NCBI GenBank assembly: GCA_028274825.1
Contig: JAQCMZ010000474.1
Coordinates: 1 to 8,694 of the forward strand
Direction of reading: 5' to 3'
Length of the DNA: 8,694 nt
From: Haloferacaceae archaeon
Lineage (GTDB): Archaea; Halobacteriota; Halobacteria; Halobacteriales; Haloferacaceae
The notes beneath the pieces were generated by a model. That model saw nothing but the letters and a program-made list of their open reading frames with translations, was not told the DNA's origin and did not search any database. Shown here in pieces: positions 1 through 6,008 of this stretch (its first letter is position 1; each line of letters opens with the position of its first letter). The translations under genes and the position numbers were made by a program.

Positions 1-750
1 GGCGGGATGGAGACACAGTCAATCACGGAAGTGTACGGCGAGTTCGGTGCTGGAAAATCGCAGGTGACTCACCAGGTCGCAGTCAACGTGCAGTTACCCC
101 ACGATAACGGTGGACTCGACGGTGGCGCTATCTTTATCGATACTGAAGACACGTTCCGTCCCGAACGTATCGACGATATGGTCCGGGGACTAAACGATGA
201 GATTCTCGCCGACGAATTAGAGCGCCGAGAAATCGAGGGGGCTGTCGGCGACGACGAGACGATGGAGACGCTCGTGGAAGATTTCCTCGATCACATCCAC
301 GTCGCCAAAGCGTTCAATTCCAACCATCAGATGCTTCTCGCGGAGAAAGCTAAAGAGCTGACTGAAGAAAATGAAGAAACCGACTGGCCTGTTCGAATGG
401 TCTGTGTGGATTCGCTGACGGCTCACTTCCGCGCAGAGTATGTCGGACGTGGCAGTCTCGCAGAACGACAGCAGAAACTGAACAAACACCTTCACGATCT
501 GATGCGGATTGGTGATTTGTTCAATACCTCGATTCTCGTCACCAATCAGGTGGCAGCGAATCCTGACTCGTACTTTGGAGATCCGACTCAGCCAATCGGC
601 GGCAATATCCTTGGGCACACGTCGACCTTCCGTATCTACCTGCGAAAGTCCAAAAACAACAAGCGAATCGTCCGACTGGTTGACGCGCCAAATCTCGCGG
701 ACGGTGAAGCCGTCATGCGCGTCGAAAACGACGGAATAAAGCCAGAATAG
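1..750 (+). CDS. radA: DNA repair and recombination protein RadA, 3' part (5' end outside window)
   Basis: Archaeal recombinase of the RecA/Rad51 family. It forms ATP-dependent filaments on single-stranded DNA and carries out strand exchange in homologous recombination and repair. The frame is open from base 1 (Gly-Gly before Met), so the ATG at 7 is internal and not the start. About 249 residues are visible of the roughly 340 usual in haloarchaea; the N-terminal helix-hairpin-helix domain and polymerisation linker are missing because of the window edge. Visible residues show Walker A GEFGAGKS (13-20), Walker B MVCVD (133-137) followed by the L1 region (HFRAEYVGRG), the L2 region starting NQVAANPDSYFGDP and ending in GG (182-201), and the typical C-terminal segment with LVDAPNLADGEAV. 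The stop is TAG at 748-750. No intein is present in the visible part. The identification is secure; only the start is unknown. Confidence 0.96.
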   Translation, partial: GGMETQSITEVYGEFGAGKSQVTHQVAVNVQLPHDNGGLDGGAIFIDTEDTFRPERIDDMVRGLNDEILADELERREIEGAVGDDETMETLVEDFLDHIHVAKAFNSNHQMLLAEKAKELTEENEETDWPVRMVCVDSLTAHFRAEYVGRGSLAERQQKLNKHLHDLMRIGDLFNTSILVTNQVAANPDSYFGDPTQPIGGNILGHTSTFRIYLRKSKNNKRIVRLVDAPNLADGEAVMRVENDGIKPE

Positions 751-762
751 CACTGCTCAGTG
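751..762. repeat. Short dyad directly after the radA stop
   Basis: CACTG-CT-CAGTG is a perfect 5-bp inverted repeat with a 2-base centre, immediately after the radA TAG. It could sit in the 3' end of the radA message, but there is no adjacent T-run, so I do not call it a terminator. It may be chance. Confidence 0.3.
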
Positions 763-950
763 TAGTAGTGTGAATACCCGAAGTATCCTTCTGTGGATGT
801 GATTGTGTTTCGAGACTGTGAAGAGGACGTCTCGCACGCGCACTCTGAACCAATCACTGACTCTCTCACGTCTAAAGACTACACACGTGTCCAGTTTTGA
901 CCTGACGAACGCGCGGATTTCTTCTATTTAACATCCTTATATAGGACTTA

Positions 951-971
951 TACGTCTTCATATTTGACGTA
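951..971. promoter_or_regulatory. Inverted repeat TACGTC-N9-GACGTA, candidate operator
   Basis: TACGTC at 951-956 and GACGTA at 966-971 are perfect inverted complements, 15 bases apart start to start, within the AT-rich part of the amt upstream region. The geometry suits a dimeric regulator bound on one face of the helix. No regulator is identified; the call rests on symmetry and position only. Confidence 0.3.
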
Positions 972-1015
972 CGCTGTAATAATACGAGAATATCTTCAGA
1001 ATCTTGAGTCAACAA

Positions 1016-1024
1016 TTTATATAT
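1016..1024 (+). promoter_or_regulatory. TATA-like box, possible distal amt promoter
   Basis: TTTATATAT is the strongest TATA-like sequence in the window. A start site about 25 bases downstream (near 1045) would give an amt message with a leader of about 85 bases. It could be an alternative nitrogen-responsive promoter or simply AT-rich DNA. Confidence 0.3.
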
Positions 1025-1099
1025 GTCTATTCCTCTCATTGAGATGTGAGTTCGAAAGCAAATCACGACCGTTGTGAAAGAATAGTGCACGAACAGTCA

Positions 1100-1107
1100 T
1101 GTATAGC
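1100..1107 (+). promoter_or_regulatory. Proximal TATA-like box of amt (leaderless transcript)
   Basis: TGTATAGC is centred about 25 bases before the amt ATG at 1129, the spacing expected for a leaderless haloarchaeal transcript. No Shine-Dalgarno sequence precedes the ATG, which fits leaderless initiation. Confidence 0.4.
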
Positions 1108-1128
1108 CGAGAAAACTGAGAATCTCTC

Positions 1129-2781
1129 ATGATCGATCCTAGTGTGTTGGCGACAATCGAGGCAGAGACGCTGACCGCCGCGGTCAACGAAACGTGGATT
1201 CTGACGGTGACGTTCCTGATCTTTTTCATGCACGCCGGCTTCGCGATGTTGGAAGCGGGACAAGTGCGTTCGAAGAACGTCGCAAATCAGCTCACGAAGA
1301 ACATGCTGACGTGGGCTGTCGGAGTCACGGTGTTTTTCCTCATCGGAACCGGGTTCGAGAGTCTGATGAGCGGTGGGAGTTTCTCGCCAGTCGCCGGTGC
1401 AGGCGGATATGTCGGCTGGTTGTACGGTGCAGTGTTCGCGATGACTGCCGCGACGATTGTCTCAGGGGCTGTCGCTGGGCGCGCCAAACTCCGTGCGTAC
1501 GTCACTTACACGTTTTTGTTGGCAGCTGTGATCTACCCGATGATCACGGCCTTCACCTGGGCGGCTCCTGAGGCTGGACTCGTCGCACAACTCGTCGGCA
1601 CTCCCTTTGCCGACTTCGCCGGTGGAATGATCGTCCACGGGATGGGCGGAATCGCCGGGCTGACGGCGGCAGCTATCCTCGGTCCGCGGATGGACCGGTA
1701 CGACTCCGATGGCTCGATCAACATCATTCCCGGTCACTCGATGACGTTCGCAGTACTGGGAACGCTCATGCTCTGTTTCGGCTGGTACGGATTCAACGTG
1801 GGCACCGCCGGGGCACTCGATATTGGCGGTGCTGGCGCGAACACGCTCGGTCAGGTGGCCATGACGACGACAATCGCCATGGGTATGGGTGCAATCGGTT
1901 CTGCGGCCGTTTCCCTGCTCAAATCCGGGAAGGTTGATACGCTGTATACCGCTAACGGAATGCTGGCCGGGCTCGCAGCGATCACCGCGATTCCGAACAC
2001 GACGGCTTGGTGGGGTGCCATCGTCGTTGGTCTCCTCGCAGGCGCTCAGCTTCCGATCGTCTTCGAATTCGTTTCGAACACTCTCGAAATTGACGACGTT
2101 TGTGCCGTCTTCCCTGTTCACGGCAGTGCGGGTGTACTCGGAGCCCTCCTGATGCCGTTCGTCGCGCTCCCGGGTGTTGTTGATTCGGTTGTCAACCAGT
2201 TCATCGCCCAGGTGGTCGGTGTCGTCATCATCGGCGGATGGACGCTCACCGCCACTGCGATCATCTGGTACCTGTTCAAGGCCACGGGTCAGGCCCGTGT
2301 CGATCCAGACCACGAACGTGACGGGCTTGATGTCTCCGAACACGGTGTCGACACGTACCCAGAGTTCGGTCCTAGTGCGCCTCGCGGAACTGCCACTGAC
2401 GGTGGCGCGGAACTTCGTGGCGACGGCGGTAGTGCCGGTGACATCAACATGGTGATGGGGATCGTCCGCCCCGATCGGCTCGGCGAAGTGAAGACCGCTC
2501 TCGCAAAAGTCGGAGCTCCGTCACTGACTGTCTCGAACGTGTCCGGTCGTGGGAGCCAGCCGGCCAAGACTGGGCAGTGGCGCGGTGAGGAGTACGCGGT
2601 CGATCTGCACAAGAAGGTCAAAGTTGAGGTCATCGTCGCGGATATCCCGGCAGACGATGTCGCTGACGCGATCAGGTCGGCTGCTGGGACTGGCGAACCG
2701 GGCGACGGAAAGGTGTTCATTCTCCCGGTCGATGACGCTGTGCATGTTCGAACCGGCACGACCGGCCCCGAAGCAGTGTAA
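1129..2781 (+). CDS. amt: Ammonium channel (Amt) fused to a C-terminal PII (GlnB/GlnK) signalling domain
   Basis: A 550-residue membrane protein joining two proteins that are normally separate. Residues about 20-385 are an Amt/MEP/Rh ammonium channel with many hydrophobic segments (11 expected). The twin pore histidines are visible as DFAGGMIVHGMGG (H170, with D162 eight residues before) and FPVHGSAGVLG (H331), plus WYGFN at 219-223. Residues about 386-437 are a hydrophilic Gly/Asp-rich linker. Residues about 439-545 are a complete PII domain: IVRPDRLGEVKTAL start, T-loop with RGEEY (Y489 at the position of the classical modified tyrosine), KVKVEVIV strand, and the nucleotide-binding TGEPGDGKVF loop (521-530) followed by VRTG. 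PII proteins sense ATP/ADP and 2-oxoglutarate and plug Amt channels with the T-loop, so the fusion should be a self-gating ammonium channel. Amt and glnK are commonly adjacent genes in archaea. Both domain calls are firm; the functional consequence is inference. Confidence 0.95.
   Translation: MIDPSVLATIEAETLTAAVNETWILTVTFLIFFMHAGFAMLEAGQVRSKNVANQLTKNMLTWAVGVTVFFLIGTGFESLMSGGSFSPVAGAGGYVGWLYGAVFAMTAATIVSGAVAGRAKLRAYVTYTFLLAAVIYPMITAFTWAAPEAGLVAQLVGTPFADFAGGMIVHGMGGIAGLTAAAILGPRMDRYDSDGSINIIPGHSMTFAVLGTLMLCFGWYGFNVGTAGALDIGGAGANTLGQVAMTTTIAMGMGAIGSAAVSLLKSGKVDTLYTANGMLAGLAAITAIPNTTAWWGAIVVGLLAGAQLPIVFEFVSNTLEIDDVCAVFPVHGSAGVLGALLMPFVALPGVVDSVVNQFIAQVVGVVIIGGWTLTATAIIWYLFKATGQARVDPDHERDGLDVSEHGVDTYPEFGPSAPRGTATDGGAELRGDGGSAGDINMVMGIVRPDRLGEVKTALAKVGAPSLTVSNVSGRGSQPAKTGQWRGEEYAVDLHKKVKVEVIVADIPADDVADAIRSAAGTGEPGDGKVFILPVDDAVHVRTGTTGPEAV
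2437..2451 (+). promoter_or_regulatory. Possible internal ribosome binding site and start for a free PII protein
   Basis: GGTGA at 2437-2441 matches the core of the archaeal anti-Shine-Dalgarno complement (GGAGGTGATC) and lies 7 bases before an in-frame ATG at 2449 (residue M441 of the fusion), with a second ATG at 2455. Starting here would give a protein of about 110 residues corresponding exactly to the PII domain. This could be a relic of a formerly separate glnK, or a working internal start. Nothing in the sequence proves use. Confidence 0.35.
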
Positions 2782-3195
2782 ATTACACCACCCTACTCGC
2801 TCACGGCTAACCCCGTTCGCGTCTTTTATGTGAGGGCTTGCCGCCCTCGATACTGCTGACGCAGCTTTTCGGCCCTCCACTCCGCTTGACAGTTCGCTTC
2901 GTTCGACGCTCCAAACTGGGTTTTGCTTGAGTTAGATACTCAATTCGTTCACGGGACTCGTTTACCCGACCACACTGCAACACGATGATTCGACGGCCCT
3001 CTCTCTGGTGGGTGAACAGAGTCGAGATCACGCTCGATTCATTTGCTTGAATCGCCCAAACAACGAGAATGAAGCAAAGATTTTGCCTTGTATCCTGGTC
3101 AATCAGAACGGCAGCGCGATTCGGGGAGTGAGCTCGGGGAGACGCGTGAGGAACCCCGCGATCTATTATTACAGAGTTGCCCCCGTGCGGTCTCG
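2782..3195. other. Hairpin-rich noncoding region between amt and hemL
   Basis: There is no credible gene in this stretch; the two frames of about 75 codons, one per strand, are basic and show no recognisable motif. It is rich in short perfect inverted repeats: 2832-2848 (6 bp), 2853-2864 (4 bp, followed by TTTT), 2927-2943 (TTGAGT/ACTCAA), 3035-3054 (CGATTCA/TGAATCG) and 3074-3086 (GCAAA/TTTGC). The first part, about 2815-2920, has the repetitive 'ttcgcttcgttcg' flavour often seen around haloarchaeal insertion sequences, so a decayed mobile-element end is possible. A structured RNA is the other option. Confidence 0.45.
2832..2869 (+). terminator. Two consecutive hairpins followed by a T-run, possible amt 3' end
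   Basis: GAGGGC/GCCCTC with a 5-base loop (2832-2848) is followed by CTGC/GCAG with a 4-base loop (2853-2864) and then CTTTT. It lies about 50 bases after the amt stop. Haloarchaeal termination depends mainly on T-runs, so this is plausible but weak. Confidence 0.3.
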
Positions 3196-3210
3196 GAAAC
3201 TACTATTTAG
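3196..3210 (+). promoter_or_regulatory. Promoter of hemL (BRE-like GAAAC plus TATA-like CTATTTAG)
   Basis: GAAAC at 3196-3200 resembles a BRE, and CTATTTAG at 3203-3210 a TATA box. Its centre is about 25 bases upstream of the ATG at 3232, predicting a leaderless transcript beginning at or next to that ATG. This also argues against an upstream ATG at 3211, which would lie before the predicted transcription start. Confidence 0.5.
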
Positions 3211-3231
3211 ATGCGGACACAACAGCAGGTT

Positions 3232-4572
3232 ATGAACCACGACCGTTCACGGGAGCTATACGACCGAGCGTTATCGGTCATGGCCGGGGGGGTCAATTCG
3301 TCAGTGCGGGCGACAAAGCCATATCCGTTTTTCATTCAGCGCGGTGACGGAGGTCACGTCATTGATGCTGACGGGAACCGATACATCGATTGGGTAATGG
3401 GATATGGACCGCTACTATACGGCCACGATATCCCCGATCCGGTTGAGGCGGCCGTGCAGTCACACACAGCGAAAGGCCCAATATACGGAGCGCCGACAGA
3501 GATTGAAGTTAAACACGCAGAATTCGTCGCCAGACACGTCCCAAGTGTCGAGATGCTCCGGTTCGTCAACTCCGGCACGGAGGCGACCGTCTCTGCGGTC
3601 CGACTGGCTCGAGGATACACTGGTCGAGAGAAGATCGTCATCATGGAGGGGGGATACCACGGCGCTCAAGAATCGACACTCGTTGAGTCAGGGACTGGCC
3701 CCACCGACACACGCCCATCGACCCCGGGAATCCCGGATTCGTTCGCCGAACACACGCTGACTGTGCCGTTCAACGACTCGGAGGCCGCTCGCCAGGTGTT
3801 TGAAGCCCACGGCGACGAGATTGCTGCCGTGATGACCGAACCAACACTCGGGAACATGGGCATCGTCTCCCCGGTAGCGGGATATCACGAGACACTCCGT
3901 GAACTGTGTGACGACCACGGATCATTGTTGATTTTTGATGAGGTCATCACTGGGTTCCGTGTCGGTGGTCTCGAGTGTGCCCAGGGGAAAATCGGAGTCA
4001 CGCCGGACGTGACGACTTTCGGGAAAATTATCGGCGGCGGGTATCCGGTTGGTGCAATCGGCGGCCAGGCCGAAATAATCGAGGAGTTCACCCCATCGGG
4101 AGAGGTGTTCCAGTCAGGTACCTTCTCGGGACATCCGGTGACGATGGCGGCAGGGTACGAATACCTGAATTACGCCGCGGAAAGCGGCGTGTACGAGCAC
4201 GTCAATGATCTCGCCGACCGAATCCGAGCTGGGCTAACTGATCTCTGTGAAGACCAAGCCCCCGAGTACACCGTCGTTGGGACCGACTCCATGTTCAAGA
4301 CGGTCTTTACACGTGACCGCCCTGATATGGGGGATTTGTGCGAGGCTGGATGTCAACAACGAGAGAGCTGCTGTCGATATGAGTACTGTCCGAAGACTGG
4401 CGGCGATGTTGCAGACGCAGCCACCGACAGGTGGGAGCGAGTCCACTGGCAAGCGATGAAAGACCACGGAGTGTTCCTGACTGCCAATCAGTACGAGTCC
4501 CAGTTCGTCTCGTATGCACATACCGAAGCCGATGTCGAGGAGACGCTCGAGGCGTACAAACAGGCTATCTGA
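3232..4572 (+). CDS. hemL: Glutamate-1-semialdehyde 2,1-aminomutase (GSAM)
   Basis: PLP-dependent class III aminotransferase-fold enzyme that converts glutamate-1-semialdehyde to 5-aminolevulinate, the last step of the C5 route feeding tetrapyrrole synthesis in the cytoplasm. From the ATG at 3232 it is 446 residues. The N-terminal VMAGGVNSSVRA signature, SGTEA (114-118), FDEVITGFR (235-243) and the PLP lysine in TFGKIIGGGYPVGAIGG are all visible. With this start the lysine is K265, the same number as in E. coli, and the promoter spacing also supports 3232 over an ATG at 3211. Residues about 362-396 are an insertion relative to the bacterial enzyme with five cysteines (C370, C374, C380, C381, C386) in a C-x3-C-x5-CC-x4-C pattern; I believe similar segments occur in other haloarchaeal HemL proteins but cannot check. 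The gene is separated from hemC by 257 bases and has its own promoter. Confidence 0.96.
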   Translation: MNHDRSRELYDRALSVMAGGVNSSVRATKPYPFFIQRGDGGHVIDADGNRYIDWVMGYGPLLYGHDIPDPVEAAVQSHTAKGPIYGAPTEIEVKHAEFVARHVPSVEMLRFVNSGTEATVSAVRLARGYTGREKIVIMEGGYHGAQESTLVESGTGPTDTRPSTPGIPDSFAEHTLTVPFNDSEAARQVFEAHGDEIAAVMTEPTLGNMGIVSPVAGYHETLRELCDDHGSLLIFDEVITGFRVGGLECAQGKIGVTPDVTTFGKIIGGGYPVGAIGGQAEIIEEFTPSGEVFQSGTFSGHPVTMAAGYEYLNYAAESGVYEHVNDLADRIRAGLTDLCEDQAPEYTVVGTDSMFKTVFTRDRPDMGDLCEAGCQQRESCCRYEYCPKTGGDVADAATDRWERVHWQAMKDHGVFLTANQYESQFVSYAHTEADVEETLEAYKQAI

Positions 4573-4697
4573 AATCCCGTCGCGTGACCACCTATGGAGA
4601 CTCGCTTATCAGCTAAATGAGTTATCAAGTGTGACCACGTCGAAGAATACTCTCGGCTCGTGTAGTGACCGTGCCCAGTTGGCTTGACCCTGCTTCG

Positions 4698-4761
4698 TCT
4701 GAGCCGATCGTCTCTCAATTGGCGAATCCAGGCAACCCTCACACTCGGGTTGTGACTGCCT
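4698..4761 (+). pseudogene. Possible relic of a hemC duplication
   Basis: Bases 4735-4756 match 20 of 22 bases within hemC at 5731-5752. Read in the matching frame, the upstream copy gives SSEPIVSQLANPGN then PHTRVVTA, against hemC residues 286-310, which include SDPTVSE and HPRTRVETTA. The two align with a two-codon gap and end at a stop shortly after. This suggests a small decayed duplicate of the hemC domain 2/3 boundary just upstream of the intact gene. The match is short and could be partly chance. Confidence 0.35.
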
Positions 4762-4800
4762 GTCCGGTCGGGACGATATGACTCAACTGAAACTGCCAGT

Positions 4801-4807
4801 CTTTTGA
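4801..4807 (+). promoter_or_regulatory. TATA-like box of the hemC-cobA-hemD operon
   Basis: CTTTTGA is centred about 26 bases upstream of the hemC ATG at 4830, the spacing for a leaderless transcript; no ribosome binding site precedes the ATG. The sequence is a weak TATA match, so the call rests mainly on position. Confidence 0.35.
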
Positions 4808-4829
4808 GGCCCGGTGGCTTACTCTGCGT

Positions 4830-6008
4830 ATGACTAATACCGTGCGACTCGCGACCCGGGGCTCGGAGTTGGCACTTCGCCAGGCCACCCAGATTCGCGA
4901 TTCTCTCTCGACACGCCGCCGGGAGGTGGAACTCGTGACCGTAGAGACACGCGGCGACGAAATCCGTGATGAATTGATTCACAAGCTGGGTAAAACCGGC
5001 GCATTCGTCCATGCGCTCGATAAGGAGGTTGTTGAAGGGACTGTTGACGCAGCGGTTCACTCGCTGAAAGACATCCCCACAGAGGCCCGCGATGAGTTGA
5101 CCGTCGCAGGGGTTCCACGGCGGGCTCCTGCTGGTGACGTACTCCTCACCCCAGAGGGATTGTCGCTAGCGGAACTCACTGAGGGAGCCCGAGTCGGGAC
5201 TTCGTCGCTGAGACGCCGCGCACAGTTGTTGGCCACCCGACCAGACCTCACCGTGATCCCGCTGCGCGGGAACGTCGACACGCGAGTTGAAAAGCTCTTG
5301 GCACCATCCCTACAGACGGAACACGAAACCCGACTCGAGGCAGCCGGCGAACTCCCGGATGACACCACCACTGATTCCGCCTCCGGAGCCGGCGACTCAT
5401 ACACGCCCGCTGAGACTGAGACTGACACGGACACGGATACGGACACAGACGAGAGTGCAGATGACGGCGACACAGAGTTCGAGCAATCCGTCGAGGAGTG
5501 GTTCGACTCGCTCACTGACCTGGAACGAGAGGCACTCGGCCGGAAAGTCGAGCAAGAATACGACGCGATTGTCCTCGCAGAGTCGGGGCTTCGTCGGAGC
5601 GACCTGCTGGATGTTGCCGGGCGGAGCCGATTAGAACGCTCTGAATTCGTTCCCGCCCCCGGACAGGGAACTATCGCAGTAACGGCCAGCGATCCGACAG
5701 TCTCCGAGACGATCCGCAGCGAAATCGACCACCCTCGCACTCGGGTTGAGACAACTGCTGAGCGAACCGTCCTAAGTGAGTTGGGGGGCGGTTGTGTCGC
5801 CCCGATGGGAGTGTATGCGGTACTCAAGGGCGATCATGTCCATCTCCGCACTCGTGTCCAATCCAGTGACGGGAGCGACGAAGTTGCCGACACCCGAGAT
5901 CTCCATGTGGACAACTACGCCAGAGAGGCGAGAACGTTCGCGGCGGAGTTAGCCGACCGTGGAGCCGCGCAATTAATCGCTGAGGCGCGGGAGGTGGCCG
6001 ATGACTGA
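4830..6008 (+). CDS. hemC: Porphobilinogen deaminase (hydroxymethylbilane synthase) with an acidic insertion
   Basis: Joins four porphobilinogen molecules into hydroxymethylbilane using a covalent dipyrromethane cofactor. Visible landmarks are RLATRGSELALRQA at the N-terminus, VHSLKDIPTE (76-85) with the catalytic aspartate D81, GTSSLRRRAQL, RGNVDTR (147-152), EYDAIVLAESGLRR (243-256), PAPGQG (275-280) and LGGGCVAP, where C322 anchors the cofactor. At 392 residues it is about 80 longer than the usual ~310. The extra length lies between RVEKLLAP and EQEYDAIVLA (about 160-240), is strongly acidic and includes an alternating Glu/Asp-Thr run at 195-207 encoded by a hexanucleotide-like repeat. The insertion point is between conserved core elements, so the core is intact. 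This is the first gene of the operon; its 3' end overlaps cobA by 8 bases. Confidence 0.97.
   Translation: MTNTVRLATRGSELALRQATQIRDSLSTRRREVELVTVETRGDEIRDELIHKLGKTGAFVHALDKEVVEGTVDAAVHSLKDIPTEARDELTVAGVPRRAPAGDVLLTPEGLSLAELTEGARVGTSSLRRRAQLLATRPDLTVIPLRGNVDTRVEKLLAPSLQTEHETRLEAAGELPDDTTTDSASGAGDSYTPAETETDTDTDTDTDESADDGDTEFEQSVEEWFDSLTDLEREALGRKVEQEYDAIVLAESGLRRSDLLDVAGRSRLERSEFVPAPGQGTIAVTASDPTVSETIRSEIDHPRTRVETTAERTVLSELGGGCVAPMGVYAVLKGDHVHLRTRVQSSDGSDEVADTRDLHVDNYAREARTFAAELADRGAAQLIAEAREVADD
5411..5450 (+). repeat. Hexanucleotide-like microsatellite inside hemC
   Basis: Degenerate tandem units (gagact, gacacg, gatacg, gacaca) encode alternating Glu/Asp-Thr residues 195-207 of HemC. Six-base units keep the frame, so replication slippage would change only the length of the acidic linker. 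Confidence 0.75.
5990..5996 (+). promoter_or_regulatory. Strong Shine-Dalgarno sequence of cobA inside hemC
   Basis: GGAGGTG is a seven-base match to the complement of the archaeal 16S rRNA 3' end. It ends 4 bases before the cobA ATG at 6001 and lies within the last hemC codons. It fixes the cobA start and hence its long N-terminal extension. Confidence 0.75.

Larger units (their letters stand above)
763..1128. other. AT-rich intergenic region between radA and amt
   Basis: No credible gene lies here. The short reading frames are basic and Ser/Arg-rich, unlike haloarchaeal proteins. Roughly 918-1030 is markedly AT-rich compared with both neighbouring genes and contains several TATA-like stretches (around 925, 935 and 1016). 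An 8-bp perfect palindrome ACACGTGT lies at 883-890, a 6-9-6 inverted repeat at 951-971, and a 5-3-5 inverted repeat (TGAGA/TCTCA) at 1117-1129 abuts the amt start codon. The region most likely holds the amt promoter and its control sites. Confidence 0.6.
4573..4829. other. Intergenic region hemL-hemC
   Basis: No intact gene. It contains a degraded hemC-like segment (about 4698-4761), a hairpin CAACCC/GGGTTG at 4733-4752 and the likely hemC promoter at its right end. The left half (4573-4690) shows only scattered 'gtgacc' repeats and no function I can assign. Confidence 0.5.

Noticed and set aside
217..753. 178-codon minus-strand frame opposite radA
   Set aside because: Overlaps radA completely and shows no family motif or acidic composition.
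751..762. Dyad after radA as a terminator
   Set aside because: No T-run follows, and the loop would be only two bases; kept only as a repeat.
872..1090. 72-codon minus-strand frame in the amt upstream region
   Set aside because: Basic, lies in AT-rich promoter-like DNA and has no motif.
1462..2343. Long antisense reading frame (293 codons) opposite amt
   Set aside because: It lies entirely within the well-supported amt gene, has no recognisable motif and arises from codon bias of the real gene.
4488..5060. 190-codon minus-strand frame spanning the hemL-hemC gap
   Set aside because: Covers the 3' end of hemL and 5' end of hemC, is basic, and would run over the hemC promoter; no recognisable domain.
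5411..5450. Short tandem units as a CRISPR array
   Set aside because: Units of six bases with no spacers, in frame inside hemC; a coding microsatellite.
5057..5827. 256-codon minus-strand frame opposite hemC
   Set aside because: Very Ser/Arg-rich antisense shadow; the Ser-Val run mirrors the acidic repeat of HemC.
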